A DNA stretch of 47,086 nt from an uncultured Prevotellaceae bacterium (GCA_947166655.1 CAMVFC010000007.1:1-47086); one strand, 5' to 3'. Shown: positions 24,281-36,235, numbered from the stretch's first letter. Numbers and translations: made by a program. Notes: generated by a model not told the origin, from the sequence alone.

Positions 24281-25777
24281 ATGAACATGAAAAAGATTGT
24301 GAACATCGCAGTACCGACATCGTGTCTGGTAGCTGTAGTTTTCTCGGTAGCAGCATTCAACAAAACCACCGCCGCCACACCTGAGCAGCCGGCAGTAGCC
24401 GTATCGGCTCCCGCCCCTGGGCAGCCTGTAGACCTGACATACGCCGCAGAAAAGGCGCTCCCGGCAGTTGTCTACATCAAGAACACACAGAACTCAAAGG
24501 TACAGACGGTGGAATACAGCGATCCGTTCGAAGACTTCTTCAGCGATCCGTTCGGCGGTTTCTTTGGCCGCGGGCAGGGTAACGGCAATGGCGGCCGCCG
24601 CCAGCGCCAGGTGCAGACGCCGAAGCGTACAGCTGCCGGTAGCGGAGTTATCATTACGACCGACGGCTACATCGTGACAAACAACCACGTAGTGGACGGT
24701 GCTGACGAACTGACAGTGACACTGAACGACAACAAAGAATACTCGGCACGCATCATCGGTGCCGATGCCACCACCGACTTGGCACTCATCAAGATTGACG
24801 CCAAGCAGCTGCCAGCCATCAAGATTGCCAACTCCGACGACGTGAAGGTAGGCGAATGGGTTCTGGCAGTGGGCAACCCTCTGGGACTGAACAACACAGT
24901 TACCGCCGGCATCGTGTCGGCCAAGGCCCGCACCATGGGACAGGGCGTGCAGTCGATGATTCAGACCGACGCCGCCATCAACCAGGGCAACTCGGGTGGC
25001 GCACTGGTGAACACACGCGGTGAGCTCATCGGCATCAACGCTATGATCTACTCGCAGACGGGCTCTAACATCGGTTACGGCTTTGCCATCCCCACAACCA
25101 TTATGAATAAGGTGGTCGACGACCTGAAGCAGTACGGCAACGTGCAACGCGCCATGATCGGCATTAAGGGCAGCGACGTGAACGCCTACGTGGACAACGA
25201 GAAGGAGAAGGGCAACGAGGTGGACCTCGGCACGATGGAGGGCATCTACATTGCAGAGGTTGTTGACGATGGTGCCGCTGCTGATGCCGGTCTGAAGGAA
25301 GGCGACGTCATCACCCACATCGACGGTCAGAAGATCAAGTCGTTCGGCGAGCTCCAGAACATCATTGCCCAGAAGCGTCCTGGCGACAAGATTTCTATCA
25401 ACTACCTGCGTAAGAAGGCGAAGAAGGAGGCAACGCTGACCTTGAAGAACGAGCAGGGCAACACTAAGGTAGTAAAGAACGCCGACATCGACGTACTGGG
25501 CATCGACATCCGCCCGATTACCGACAGCCAGAAGAACCAGCTGGAGATCAGCTACGGTCTGGAGGTACTAAAGGTCAACGCCGGCAAGATGAAGGATGCC
25601 GGTGTGCCGAAGGGCTTCATCATCCAGCGCGTGAACGAAGAGCCTATGAAGAGCTTCGACGACTTGCAGAAAGCCGTGAAGGAAGCCTCCACATCGAAAG
25701 ACCAGATGCTGGTAGTCAAGGGCATCTTCCCGACCGGCAAACGTGGCGGCTTCGTGGTCTACCTGCAGAACGAGTAA
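24281..25777 (+). CDS. Periplasmic serine protease of the DegP/HtrA family
   Basis: A 498-residue S1C protease and chaperone that degrades misfolded envelope proteins. There is an N-terminal signal or anchor segment (about 7-28). The catalytic triad is visible: His in TNNHVVDGADE (about 132), Asp in TTDLALIKID (about 163) and Ser in QGNSGGALVN (about 238). Two PDZ-like domains follow (about 285-375 and 405-495). A Gly/Phe/Arg-rich insert (FFGRGQGNGNGGRRQRQ) lies before the protease core. The start could also be ATG 24287. A terminator follows at 25795. Confidence 0.93.
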   Translation: MNMKKIVNIAVPTSCLVAVVFSVAAFNKTTAATPEQPAVAVSAPAPGQPVDLTYAAEKALPAVVYIKNTQNSKVQTVEYSDPFEDFFSDPFGGFFGRGQGNGNGGRRQRQVQTPKRTAAGSGVIITTDGYIVTNNHVVDGADELTVTLNDNKEYSARIIGADATTDLALIKIDAKQLPAIKIANSDDVKVGEWVLAVGNPLGLNNTVTAGIVSAKARTMGQGVQSMIQTDAAINQGNSGGALVNTRGELIGINAMIYSQTGSNIGYGFAIPTTIMNKVVDDLKQYGNVQRAMIGIKGSDVNAYVDNEKEKGNEVDLGTMEGIYIAEVVDDGAAADAGLKEGDVITHIDGQKIKSFGELQNIIAQKRPGDKISINYLRKKAKKEATLTLKNEQGNTKVVKNADIDVLGIDIRPITDSQKNQLEISYGLEVLKVNAGKMKDAGVPKGFIIQRVNEEPMKSFDDLQKAVKEASTSKDQMLVVKGIFPTGKRGGFVVYLQNE

Positions 25778-25794
25778 GGGGCTCTGAACCTAAG

Positions 25795-25832
25795 AAAAGG
25801 TGGAAAAGGCAACTTTTTCACCTTTTTCTTTG
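25795..25832 (+). terminator. Terminator of the htrA-like gene
   Basis: AAAAGGTG at 25795-25802 pairs with CACCTTTT at 25819-25826, extended inside by AAAAG with CTTTT. A T-rich tail follows and runs into the TTTG (-33) of the sigma factor promoter. Confidence 0.75.
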
Positions 25833-25860
25833 GCCGTTTCGATTTTTTCGAGTACTTTTG
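25829..25860 (+). promoter_or_regulatory. Promoter of the primary sigma factor gene
   Basis: TTTG at 25829-25832, a 20-base spacer, and TACTTTTG at 25853-25860, 24 bases before the ATG. Confidence 0.78.
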
Positions 25861-25884
25861 CACGATACTAATAACTGAACAACC

Positions 25885-26748
25885 ATGAGACAACTGAAAA
25901 TCACCAAGTCCATAACCAACAGGGAGAGTGCCTCTCTGGACAAATACCTACAGGAGATAGGTAAGGAGGAGATGATATCGATGGAGGAGGAAGTAGAATT
26001 GGCACAACGCATACGAAGAGGCGACAAAAAGGCGCTGGAAAAGTTGACGAAGGCCAATCTGCGTTTCGTTGTCAGCGTGGCAAAGCAGTATCAGAATCAG
26101 GGGCTCAGCCTGCCCGACCTCATCAACGAAGGCAACGTAGGACTGATTAAGGCCGCAGAGAAATTCGACGAGACACGCGGTTTCAAGTTCATATCTTACG
26201 CCGTGTGGTGGATTCGCCAGAGTATCCTTCAGGCACTGGCCGACCAGAGCCGCATTGTGCGACTTCCCTTGAACCAGACGGGTGCGGTGAACAAGATAAA
26301 CCGTGCGCTGAGCAAGTTCGAACAGGAGAACGAGCGTCGCCCCAACGTCGAGGAACTGTCGGAGGTCATCGACCTGCCGATGGAAAAAATCGGCGAGGCG
26401 ATGACGGCCAACACCTATCATGTGTCAGTAGACGCTCCCTTTGCCGAAGGCGATGACAACTCGCTGCTCGACATCATGATTAACGAGAACTCGCCCATGG
26501 CCGACCGTCAGCTGGTAAAGGAGTCATTGCAAGCCGAGATAAAGACTGCGCTGAAGGTTTTGAACGAAAGGGAACGCAATGTTGTAGAAGCCTTCTTTGG
26601 CATTGATCGTCCTGAGATGACGTTAGAGGAAATAGGCGAAAAATACGGGCTGACACGCGAGCGGGTACGTCAGATCAAGGAGAAAGCCATCCGTCGCCTG
26701 CGCAACAGCACGAAGAACAAAATGTTGAAAACATATTTAGGACAATGA
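25885..26748 (+). CDS. rpoD: Primary RNA polymerase sigma factor (sigma-70)
   Basis: The 287-residue protein contains regions 1.2 ([16 protein letters not shown]), 2 (about 50-125; [27 protein letters not shown] and [15 protein letters not shown]), 3 and 4 ([27 protein letters not shown]). Region 1.1 is absent. The short form is characteristic of the Bacteroidota main sigma factor, which reads the TTTG/TAnnTTTG promoters found throughout this window. The stop overlaps the next ATG as ATGA, so the downstream gene is likely to be translationally coupled. Confidence 0.95.
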   Translation: MRQLKITKSITNRESASLDKYLQEIGKEEMISMEEEVELAQRIRRGDKKALEKLTKANLRFVVSVAKQYQNQGLSLPDLINEGNVGLIKAAEKFDETRGFKFISYAVWWIRQSILQALADQSRIVRLPLNQTGAVNKINRALSKFEQENERRPNVEELSEVIDLPMEKIGEAMTANTYHVSVDAPFAEGDDNSLLDIMINENSPMADRQLVKESLQAEIKTALKVLNERERNVVEAFFGIDRPEMTLEEIGEKYGLTRERVRQIKEKAIRRLRNSTKNKMLKTYLGQ

Positions 26749-27209
26749 AAATACTAAGATACCTCACGCTGACCGCTATTATCATTGTGTCAGCACAGGC
26801 CATGAGCCTTAGCGCCCAAAACTTCCGCATGCCGAAGATGTATATGTTCGGCCTTGTGGCTTCGTTTAACGACAGTATAGTACACTTTACCGAAATTCAG
26901 GAAGTCGAAAACGTTTGGGTCCATTACAAGACTAAATTTCTGGCAGGCCGCGAGCACTACTCCAATCAGTTGCGCGACTATATGACCACTCAGCTCCAGA
27001 TGCCAAACCGCACATGCGTTGTCGTCTACAACAAGAATCGTCAGAAGTTGGAGAAGGAATACCTGAAGATGAAGCGTATCTACACGACCGGCAAGAAGAA
27101 ATCCAAGAAGAACAAGGAACAAGTGGAAAGCCACAACGACCTTCGTATGATTTCCACGTCGGAGTTCAAGTTTCAGCCTGTTGACATGAGTGGTTCAAGC
27201 AATGAGTAG
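26745..27209 (+). CDS. Small secreted protein coupled to rpoD
   Basis: A 154-residue protein with a signal peptide (about 1-25, ending SLSAQ). The mature part starts [28 protein letters not shown] and carries a basic stretch [10 protein letters not shown] near residue 125. I do not recognise a named domain; it looks like a conserved Bacteroidales envelope protein. Its start overlaps the rpoD stop by four bases and its end overlaps the next gene by eight, so it is part of a compact run. Confidence 0.75.
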   Translation: MKILRYLTLTAIIIVSAQAMSLSAQNFRMPKMYMFGLVASFNDSIVHFTEIQEVENVWVHYKTKFLAGREHYSNQLRDYMTTQLQMPNRTCVVVYNKNRQKLEKEYLKMKRIYTTGKKKSKKNKEQVESHNDLRMISTSEFKFQPVDMSGSSNE

Positions 27210-28086
27210 TTGCCATCACCTCTTCTCCATTGCCGGCCATGTGGTCGGCATTTGCTTCTCACCGTCAGAGAGCAATGACATCAGCCTGCTGCCTTCGTTC
27301 CCGCCATTCCGCATTGACGACACTGCGGAGGAGCCGTTATTGACGCTCTACGTCGATGACACCTTGCGTCCGAAGAAAGACCGGCAACTGGTCAGGAGCT
27401 TCGACACCGGAAATGGCGATACAGTGGTCTATACACTGTCTGACGGCGGCTATCAGTTTATCATCCGCGACATCATGAACCGCGACTGTTGCCTGCTCAT
27501 CACCAATGCCGACTTCTCTGAGTGTTACTGTGCGCTCAATGGCAACCCGGTGATGCGCGCCTTCGGACTGAACGACGCCCTGATGCTGGCCTACGCCTTT
27601 GCAGGAAGCAAGTTCCAGACACTACTCGTACACGCTTCATGCATCGCATACAACGGACACGGATACCCATTCATTGCACAAAGCGGGACAGGCAAGAGCA
27701 CCCACTCGTCGCTATGGATGAAGCACATCGAGGGAGCCGAGCTCATGAACGACGACAATCCCATCATCCGCATCGTCGACGGTACACCTTATATATATGG
27801 TTCGCCCTGGAGCGGAAAGACGCCCTGCTACCGTAACATCAAGCGACCGCTGGGCGCCATCGTCCGCATTGACCGCGCCCCGGCCAACAGCATCGAGCGG
27901 CTTGGCCCCGTCCAGGCTCTGGCCTCGCTGCTACCCGCCTGCTCGTCGATGAAGTGGGACACCATCATCTATAATAACCTGTGCGACACGCTGACCACTC
28001 TCATCAGCAAGACGCCCATCTACACACTACACTGCCTGCCCGACGAGGCAGCCGCCCGACTATGCCAAACAACGATAGCTCCATAA
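27202..28086 (+). CDS. HPr kinase/phosphorylase-like protein
   Basis: The 294-residue protein has a C-terminal kinase domain of the HPrK fold: LLVHASCIAYNG, then the P-loop QSGTGKSTHSSLW (about residues 161-173), the acidic pair ELMNDDNPIIR and YGSPWSGKT. The N-terminal half has no recognised domain. HPrK-like enzymes also occur as tailoring kinases in peptide gene clusters (for example lasso peptides), usually near PqqD-like proteins, as here. The substrate is unknown; no HPr gene is adjacent. ATG 27202 overlaps the previous stop; a GTG at 27190 would add four residues. Confidence 0.82.
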   Translation: MSSCHHLFSIAGHVVGICFSPSESNDISLLPSFPPFRIDDTAEEPLLTLYVDDTLRPKKDRQLVRSFDTGNGDTVVYTLSDGGYQFIIRDIMNRDCCLLITNADFSECYCALNGNPVMRAFGLNDALMLAYAFAGSKFQTLLVHASCIAYNGHGYPFIAQSGTGKSTHSSLWMKHIEGAELMNDDNPIIRIVDGTPYIYGSPWSGKTPCYRNIKRPLGAIVRIDRAPANSIERLGPVQALASLLPACSSMKWDTIIYNNLCDTLTTLISKTPIYTLHCLPDEAAARLCQTTIAP

Positions 28087-28550
28087 ACGTCATACAGCTG
28101 GACAACGCCGCGTTCCTGCCTCACGTGACGGCCCTCATCAACGAGGGGCACACCGTTACCCTGCCCTTGCGCGGACGCAGCATGCGTCCTTTCCTGGAAG
28201 ACGGACGTGACAAGGCTCTTCTGACGGCGCCTAAAGATATTTGTGTCGGCGATGCCGTACTGGCAGAGATACACCCTGGCCATTATGTGCTACACCGTAT
28301 CATCGGCATTGAGGGGCAGCACATCACCCTGCGTGGCGACGGCAACCTGACCGACGAACACTGTAACAAAGACGACATCCGCGCCAAAGCCATCGGTTTC
28401 TACCGGAAAGGACGGACCAAGCTCGACAGCGTCAGTGCCTTCAAGTGGCGTTTCTACTCTGCCGTATGGACGCGGCTGATGCCTATACGCAGTTATCTGC
28501 TGTTTGCCCTCCACCCGCACTTTCCTAACCGATGGAAAAGGAGGGGGTGA
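28062..28550 (+). CDS. S24/S26-like peptidase (SipW-like catalytic pattern)
   Basis: The 162-residue protein contains a signal-peptidase-like fold. The likely nucleophile is Ser in LRGRSMRPFL (about residue 42), followed by YVLHRIIG and LRGDGNLTDEH, which resemble the Ser-His-Asp pattern of ER-type/SipW signal peptidases in place of the Ser-Lys dyad. No strong membrane anchor is seen, although the C-terminal part (about 130-160) is moderately hydrophobic. It overlaps the kinase gene by 25 bases. In similar Bacteroidota loci such peptidases occur with HPrK-like and PqqD-like genes; the target peptide is not identified. Confidence 0.75.
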   Translation: MPNNDSSINVIQLDNAAFLPHVTALINEGHTVTLPLRGRSMRPFLEDGRDKALLTAPKDICVGDAVLAEIHPGHYVLHRIIGIEGQHITLRGDGNLTDEHCNKDDIRAKAIGFYRKGRTKLDSVSAFKWRFYSAVWTRLMPIRSYLLFALHPHFPNRWKRRG

Positions 28551-28610
28551 GTAGTGAGTAGTGAGAGATAAGAGGTAAGTGGTGAGAGGTAAGTAATAAG
28601 AGATATACGA
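28548..28610 (+). repeat. 7-bp tandem repeats before the PqqD-like gene
   Basis: The gap reads as about eight consecutive 7-base units (GTGAGTA, GTGAGTA, GTGAGAG, ATAAGAG, GTAAGTG, GTGAGAG, GTAAGTA, ATAAGAG). It contains stops and no start, so no precursor peptide is hidden there on the plus strand. Confidence 0.75.
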
Positions 28611-28614
28611 CAAT

Positions 28615-28884
28615 ATGAAACAGAAGAAAGGATTCAAGCTCCGTACTATCTGCGGCGAACATGTCATTGTGTCGGAGGGCATCGAAAACATCGATTTCTC
28701 GAAAATCATCTCCATGAACGAGTCAGCAGCCTATCTATGGGAGGCTGTTGGCAGTCGCGACTTCACGGCCGAAGACCTATGCCAGTTGCTGATGGAAGAA
28801 TACGAGGTAGACGAGAAAACGGCCCTCGCCGATGCGAAAGCCGTTATCAATCAATGGGTGGAAGCGGGAATCATTGAAGGCTAA
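28615..28884 (+). CDS. PqqD-like peptide-binding protein
   Basis: An 89-residue protein of the PqqD family, a winged-helix domain (RRE) that in peptide biosynthesis binds the leader of a precursor and presents it to modifying enzymes. Typical features are FKLRTICGEHVIVSEG at the N-terminus, ISMNESAAYLWEAV, and the C-terminal AKAVINQWVEAGIIEG. No precursor or radical SAM enzyme is seen in the window. It is the last plus-strand gene of this run and converges on the ABC ATPase gene. Confidence 0.82.
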   Translation: MKQKKGFKLRTICGEHVIVSEGIENIDFSKIISMNESAAYLWEAVGSRDFTAEDLCQLLMEEYEVDEKTALADAKAVINQWVEAGIIEG

Positions 28885-28920
28885 CCAACCCGGTTCCCCT
28901 TTGGAATAGCCTATTTCAGT

Positions 28921-29604
28921 TCACTCCGCTCCGAAATACTGTTCAAGCTCCTGACGGTCGGCACCGTCCATCACCACGTGTCCTTTTTCAAGTACGACGA
29001 TACGTGTGGAGATGTCGATGGTGTGCTGCAGGTTGTGCGAACTGATGACAAGCGTTGCACCAGTGCGTTCCCGATAGTCGGTCAGGACATGCTTAAGGAT
29101 GTTCTGGCTCGAGGGATCAAGGAAGTTGAAAGGCTCGTCCAGGATGACCAGCCGGGGCTCCGTGACGAGAGCAGCGATAATACCCACCTTCTGCTTGTTG
29201 CCTGCCGACAGGTTACGGATGTACTTCTTCTGTCCGAACACCTCACCGCCAGCCAGACGCTCGAAGCGCTTCAGACGCTCATCCATATCGCTGACACCAG
29301 TGATGCGTGCCAGGAACTGGAAGTACTCCTCGGGAGTCAGGTAGTCAATGAGAAAGCCCTCGTCGATATACGCTCCCGTCATCTCCTTCCAAGCCTCGCT
29401 CTCGGCAGGATTCACGTCATCGATAATGACCCGCCCTTCGTCGGGCTTCAGCAAGTCGAGCATCAGGCGGAACAAGGTAGTCTTGCCGGCACCATTGTTG
29501 CCGACAAGACCCAATATCTCACCATCGGCGATGGTCAGTTGCTCAATGTCGCACGCCACCGTCTCGCCGAACTTCTTCTTCAGGTTCTCAATGGTAACCA
29601 TCAT
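28921..29604 (-). CDS. ABC transporter ATP-binding protein
   Basis: A 227-residue single ATPase domain: Walker A GNNGAGKTT (about 36-44), Q-loop region, signature LSAGNKQKVG (about 140), Walker B LVILDEPFN and the H-loop SSHN. No permease gene is adjacent, so the partner is elsewhere or encoded apart. It lies 38 bases after secA on the same strand. The exported substrate cannot be inferred. Confidence 0.88.
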   Translation of the reverse strand: MMVTIENLKKKFGETVACDIEQLTIADGEILGLVGNNGAGKTTLFRLMLDLLKPDEGRVIIDDVNPAESEAWKEMTGAYIDEGFLIDYLTPEEYFQFLARITGVSDMDERLKRFERLAGGEVFGQKKYIRNLSAGNKQKVGIIAALVTEPRLVILDEPFNFLDPSSQNILKHVLTDYRERTGATLVISSHNLQHTIDISTRIVVLEKGHVVMDGADRQELEQYFGAE

Positions 29605-29642
29605 TTTGAAATCCGTGAAATCCGTTGTTCAATTATCCACTG

Positions 29643-33032
<3,390 letters not shown>

Positions 33033-33059
33033 ATCTTTTGTTTCCTTTTATTGTTATCG

Positions 33060-33113
33060 TTTTGTTATGGGGCTTATAGGGCTCATGGGGCTAATAGGGC
33101 CCATAGGGTTCTC
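33060..33113 (-). repeat. GGGCTNATA-type repeats upstream of secA
   Basis: The gap between the phosphodiesterase-like gene and secA holds imperfect units of 8-10 bases (GGGGCTTATA, GGGCTCAT, GGGGCTAATA, GGGCCCATA on the plus strand). No promoter can be read in it. Confidence 0.55.
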
Positions 33114-34661
33114 TTAGAACAGCGGTTCTGCCGAGCAGGCGTTGGGTGCCCGTATGCGGATGCTCTTGGCAATGGTCGGCGCAATGCGGTCGACCGTCAC
33201 GTGCTCAGGTATCGTGTCCGCCTGGACATCGGCACCATAGAATATGATCGGGAACTGTATGAACGACGCACGCTGCAGCTCCGTCTGCTGTGTATCCTCG
33301 TTCAGGATCTTCCAGCCTGGTGACACCTCGATAATGATGTCTCCGGAGTGCTCGGGGTTATAGCCGGCGCGTATCTTCTGGGTGAGTTCGCTGGTCGAGG
33401 TCAGCAGCTGCAAGCCCGTGTAGACATTCCGCACGCCCGACAACTGCGACAGGAACTCCTGCGCACGCTGGCCTGCGTCTGTCAGCGACACACGCTTCGA
33501 CTCCAGCAGCTGATGGTTAATGTACAGCTGATTGCCGAAGCAGGCCTCCACCCATCGGCCCTGTCCCCAGATAGCACCGTAGTACATGTTGAGGAGGTTC
33601 GACGTACGGTTGATGTAGAATGTACCTGTGGGTATGCGGTACTGGTCGTAGGCCGAGCTCTCAGAGTCGCTATAGCCCGTCGAGGTGACGACGAACAGGA
33701 TATGCTCACGACCGAGACGCTCTTCAAGAGTCTTGATGAGACGGGCCAGCTCACGATCCAGACGTACGTAGGTGTCCTGAAGCTCCAGCTGACACTCTGA
33801 CATAGCCTTGCGGTCGAACGGGCCGGCATAGTAGGTCAGCGACAAGAGGTCGGTGACACGGTCGCAGCCCATCGTGGTCTGCGTTACCAGGTTGTCGGCC
33901 AAGTCGGTCACATACTGGTTCACCAGCCCCGAGTTCTTCAACAGCTGGTAGCACCGGTTGCCCGAGAACTTGTGCTTGAAAGGCTTCTGCTCTACTGCCG
34001 TATGCTGATAGTAGTTGAACGCCGAAGTCATCTCATTGAAAGGTTCCCACACAAGCTTGTCGATAGCCTTGGGGCCGTGCAGCAGGTTATATGAGGCCAG
34101 CCACGTAGGCTTCTCCTTCGAGAAATACTGCTGGATAAGCCACTGGCCGTCCGTGTCGTCAATCCACAGGGCAGCGTCGGCAGCATGGCCTACGCTCAGC
34201 ACGGCTTCGTCGCACGACGGGGCAATGGCATAGACCTTAGCCTTGCCCTCGGTCGACACCTTCAGCTCGTCGCCGAGTGTCGACGTTGACAAATTGTCAG
34301 CCGAATGGTTGTCGCCCGTTGCCAGTACAGGACGCAGGATTTCACGGCTAAGCCAACGCTCGCCTATTATACTATGATAATAAGGTGTAACGCCGGTAGC
34401 CAGCGAAGCAGCTGCCGAGGCCTTGTCGATAGGCGTGAAAGTGTAGCTGGCATTAGGGAACACCCTGCCGTTCTTCATCAACCGCTTGAAGCCGTCGTCG
34501 CCATACAGCGGCGCGAAGGCTTCCAGATAGTCGGTACGTAACTGGTCAATGGTGACTGTCACCACCAAACGGGGAGCATACTGAAGTTTGCTCTGGGCCA
34601 GCGATTCCGGCGTTACGCCGAGCAAGGCCAGCAGGGTGATATAGAGGTACTTATTTCTCAC
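33114..34661 (-). CDS. Secreted alkaline phosphatase superfamily protein
   Basis: A 515-residue protein with a signal peptide (about 1-22). The N-terminal VVTVTIDQLRTDYLEAF and FTPIDKASAAASLATGVTP fit the type I phosphodiesterase/nucleotide pyrophosphatase group of the alkaline phosphatase superfamily; the metal-binding Asp is in TIDQLRTDYL and the nucleophile is probably Thr or Ser near TPIDKASAA. GCDRVTDLLSLTYYAG and VTSTGYSDSE are further conserved parts. The substrate is not known. It overlaps the DUF4105 gene by 11 bases, and secA follows downstream. Confidence 0.85.
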   Translation of the reverse strand: MRNKYLYITLLALLGVTPESLAQSKLQYAPRLVVTVTIDQLRTDYLEAFAPLYGDDGFKRLMKNGRVFPNASYTFTPIDKASAAASLATGVTPYYHSIIGERWLSREILRPVLATGDNHSADNLSTSTLGDELKVSTEGKAKVYAIAPSCDEAVLSVGHAADAALWIDDTDGQWLIQQYFSKEKPTWLASYNLLHGPKAIDKLVWEPFNEMTSAFNYYQHTAVEQKPFKHKFSGNRCYQLLKNSGLVNQYVTDLADNLVTQTTMGCDRVTDLLSLTYYAGPFDRKAMSECQLELQDTYVRLDRELARLIKTLEERLGREHILFVVTSTGYSDSESSAYDQYRIPTGTFYINRTSNLLNMYYGAIWGQGRWVEACFGNQLYINHQLLESKRVSLTDAGQRAQEFLSQLSGVRNVYTGLQLLTSTSELTQKIRAGYNPEHSGDIIIEVSPGWKILNEDTQQTELQRASFIQFPIIFYGADVQADTIPEHVTVDRIAPTIAKSIRIRAPNACSAEPLF

Positions 34662-35817
34662 TTTTTTTATGTATAAGGTATCGTAGTAGCAAACATAATG
34701 CCAAAAATGGCGTCAACACGGCATAGCGCTGGAAGAAGGCACCAACCAACAGCAGGAGCAACATGACCAGCACCACCGTCCAATAGTGGGTACGACGGCG
34801 GCGGAGAACCGACGGCAGATAGAACAGATGCACGGGATTGATGAGCAGCAACTGGAGGTTGGTCGACGTGGCCGGATGCTGCGAGAACAGCATCACAAAC
34901 AGCACACAGCCGGCCAGACCGGTAACAGTCATCAGTGCGGCATCCCAATATTTGTAGGTGCGGCGGCGTTTCCACTCGCCGACGAATATCAACAGAGAAA
35001 CGACCAATAGGGCGACTCCCACCTCGACAGGCGAAACGACAAAGTCGCGTTCCACAACCTGAACACCTGGCGGAACGACCACGCGGCGGGACTTCACCAG
35101 CGGCCGCCAACTGCCATCGTTGCCACGAATCTGTGCATGGTCGAAGTCATACTGCAGATTCTCGGGCAGGAACTCCTGCTCCTGCCGCGTTGTCTTCAGG
35201 TCGGCACGCACACCGAGCAACAGGTCGTTGCCCTCGGTGGCCCAGTCGTGGTTACGCGTCTTCTCGCGAATCATCTGGCGGAACGAAGGTTCATAGTCCC
35301 GACGGGGGTCATACTCCACCCTTCCGTCCAGACAGCGCTCCACCATATCGCGCGGCCGCGTCGAACAGTTATCATAGAAATAGTTGTAGCGATAGATGCG
35401 ATTCTCGGGCAAGAGGTTGTCGGCCAACAATGCCTGAAGTCGCTGCTTCTCGGCAGGCTTCAGATTGAGAATCTGCTCGGACACCATAGCCCCCCAGCGG
35501 CGGTAGTAATCGGCAAAGGGCTGAAAATCGGCTAATCCCAGCTCGTAGTCGGTCAAGCCGAACACAAAACGGGCAACAAAGTACGGCTTGTTATAGTTGA
35601 AGACTCCCCAGTTGAAAGCTATGTCTTGCCCCGTATGCAGATCGTGCCATCGCAGAGCAGTATGACCATAGAGGCTGTAGACCTCCTCATGGGGCGCACA
35701 CGTCAGAAGACCTACTTCGACGGAATCGAAGTATTCCACTCCCACGGTCTTTGGCTGCTGAGCTCGGCCAACCACCGCAAGAAACAAGACCGCTAACAGC
35801 AGTACCGTTCTTTTCAC
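34651..35817 (-). CDS. DUF4105 (Lnb-like) membrane protein
   Basis: The 388-residue protein has a signal or anchor segment (about 3-20), a periplasmic DUF4105 domain (about 30-215) and a C-terminal region with about four hydrophobic segments. Conserved His is in YSLYGHTALRWHD and Cys in FYDNCSTRPRDMVER, the likely His/Cys active site. DUF4105 proteins have been linked to a lipoprotein N-acyltransferase function (Lnb) in Bacteroidota; whether this copy does that is inference. The start is probably GTG 35817, because a longer frame would begin upstream of the promoter. Confidence 0.8.
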   Translation of the reverse strand: MKRTVLLLAVLFLAVVGRAQQPKTVGVEYFDSVEVGLLTCAPHEEVYSLYGHTALRWHDLHTGQDIAFNWGVFNYNKPYFVARFVFGLTDYELGLADFQPFADYYRRWGAMVSEQILNLKPAEKQRLQALLADNLLPENRIYRYNYFYDNCSTRPRDMVERCLDGRVEYDPRRDYEPSFRQMIREKTRNHDWATEGNDLLLGVRADLKTTRQEQEFLPENLQYDFDHAQIRGNDGSWRPLVKSRRVVVPPGVQVVERDFVVSPVEVGVALLVVSLLIFVGEWKRRRTYKYWDAALMTVTGLAGCVLFVMLFSQHPATSTNLQLLLINPVHLFYLPSVLRRRRTHYWTVVLVMLLLLLVGAFFQRYAVLTPFLALCLLLRYLIHKKSEK

Positions 35818-35823
35818 AGCCTG

Positions 35824-35855
35824 CAAAGGTACACTTTTTTTTTCATACAGCCAAA
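35824..35855 (-). promoter_or_regulatory. Promoter of the DUF4105 gene with almost no leader
   Basis: On the minus strand TTTG (35855-35852), a 20-base spacer and TACCTTTG (35831-35824) are followed by only six bases before the GTG start at 35817. The transcript would be nearly leaderless. Confidence 0.65.
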
Positions 35856-35881
35856 GAATAAGCGCCAAAAAAAAGCCAACA

Positions 35882-36235
35882 AACCCTTCACCGACAACAT
35901 AACAAGCTCATTACCAGTATGTTAACGTGAATAGTTTAGTCTTATCCTCTTTACGATTCTCCGGCGGCCTCCCAGCTCTCTCCGGCGGCCCCCCAGCTCT
36001 CTCCGGCGGCCTCCCAGCTCTCTCCGGCGGCCTCCCAGCTCTCTCCGACGGCCCCCCAGCTCTCTCCGGGGCCGCCGCAGAAACGTCCCACGGCTTGGGA
36101 CAAATCCACGGCGGCTCCACAAGACAGCGGGACGTACAAACAATTAATACAAAAGAACGAACTTCATTCCGCCGCGACAGAACCATTCACACTAACATAC
36201 TGATAATGAGAGCATTAGCTGATACGTGAAGGGTT
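35882..36235. mobile_element. Inverted-repeat-bounded element (MITE-like) with a 21-bp array
   Basis: The arms are AACCCTTCAC 35882-35891 with GTGAAGGGTT 36226-36235 (perfect), and a 28-base segment starting CTCATTACCAGTATGTTA (35907-35934) with the complement of 36183-36210, matching at 24 of 28. The gap between outer and inner parts is 15 bases on both sides. No gene is present inside. There is no obvious target duplication. The element sits between divergent genes, next to the DUF4105 promoter, and has the size and form of a non-autonomous element, but mobility is inference. Confidence 0.6.
35961..36101 (-). repeat. GC-rich 21-bp tandem array with leader hairpin (copy 2)
   Basis: Five 21-bp units (35961-35981, 35982-36002, 36003-36023, 36024-36044, 36045-36065) begin CCGGCGGCCTCCCAGCTC on the plus strand, then a degenerate end at 36066-36080. 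On the minus strand the array starts TTTCTGCGGCGGCCCCGGAG, almost as copy 1, after a hairpin GTCCCA/TGGGAC (36101-36096 and 36090-36085). No spacers, so not CRISPR. Confidence 0.82.

Noticed and set aside
35961..36065. CRISPR array
   Set aside because: Units follow directly with no unique spacers and there are no cas genes in the window.
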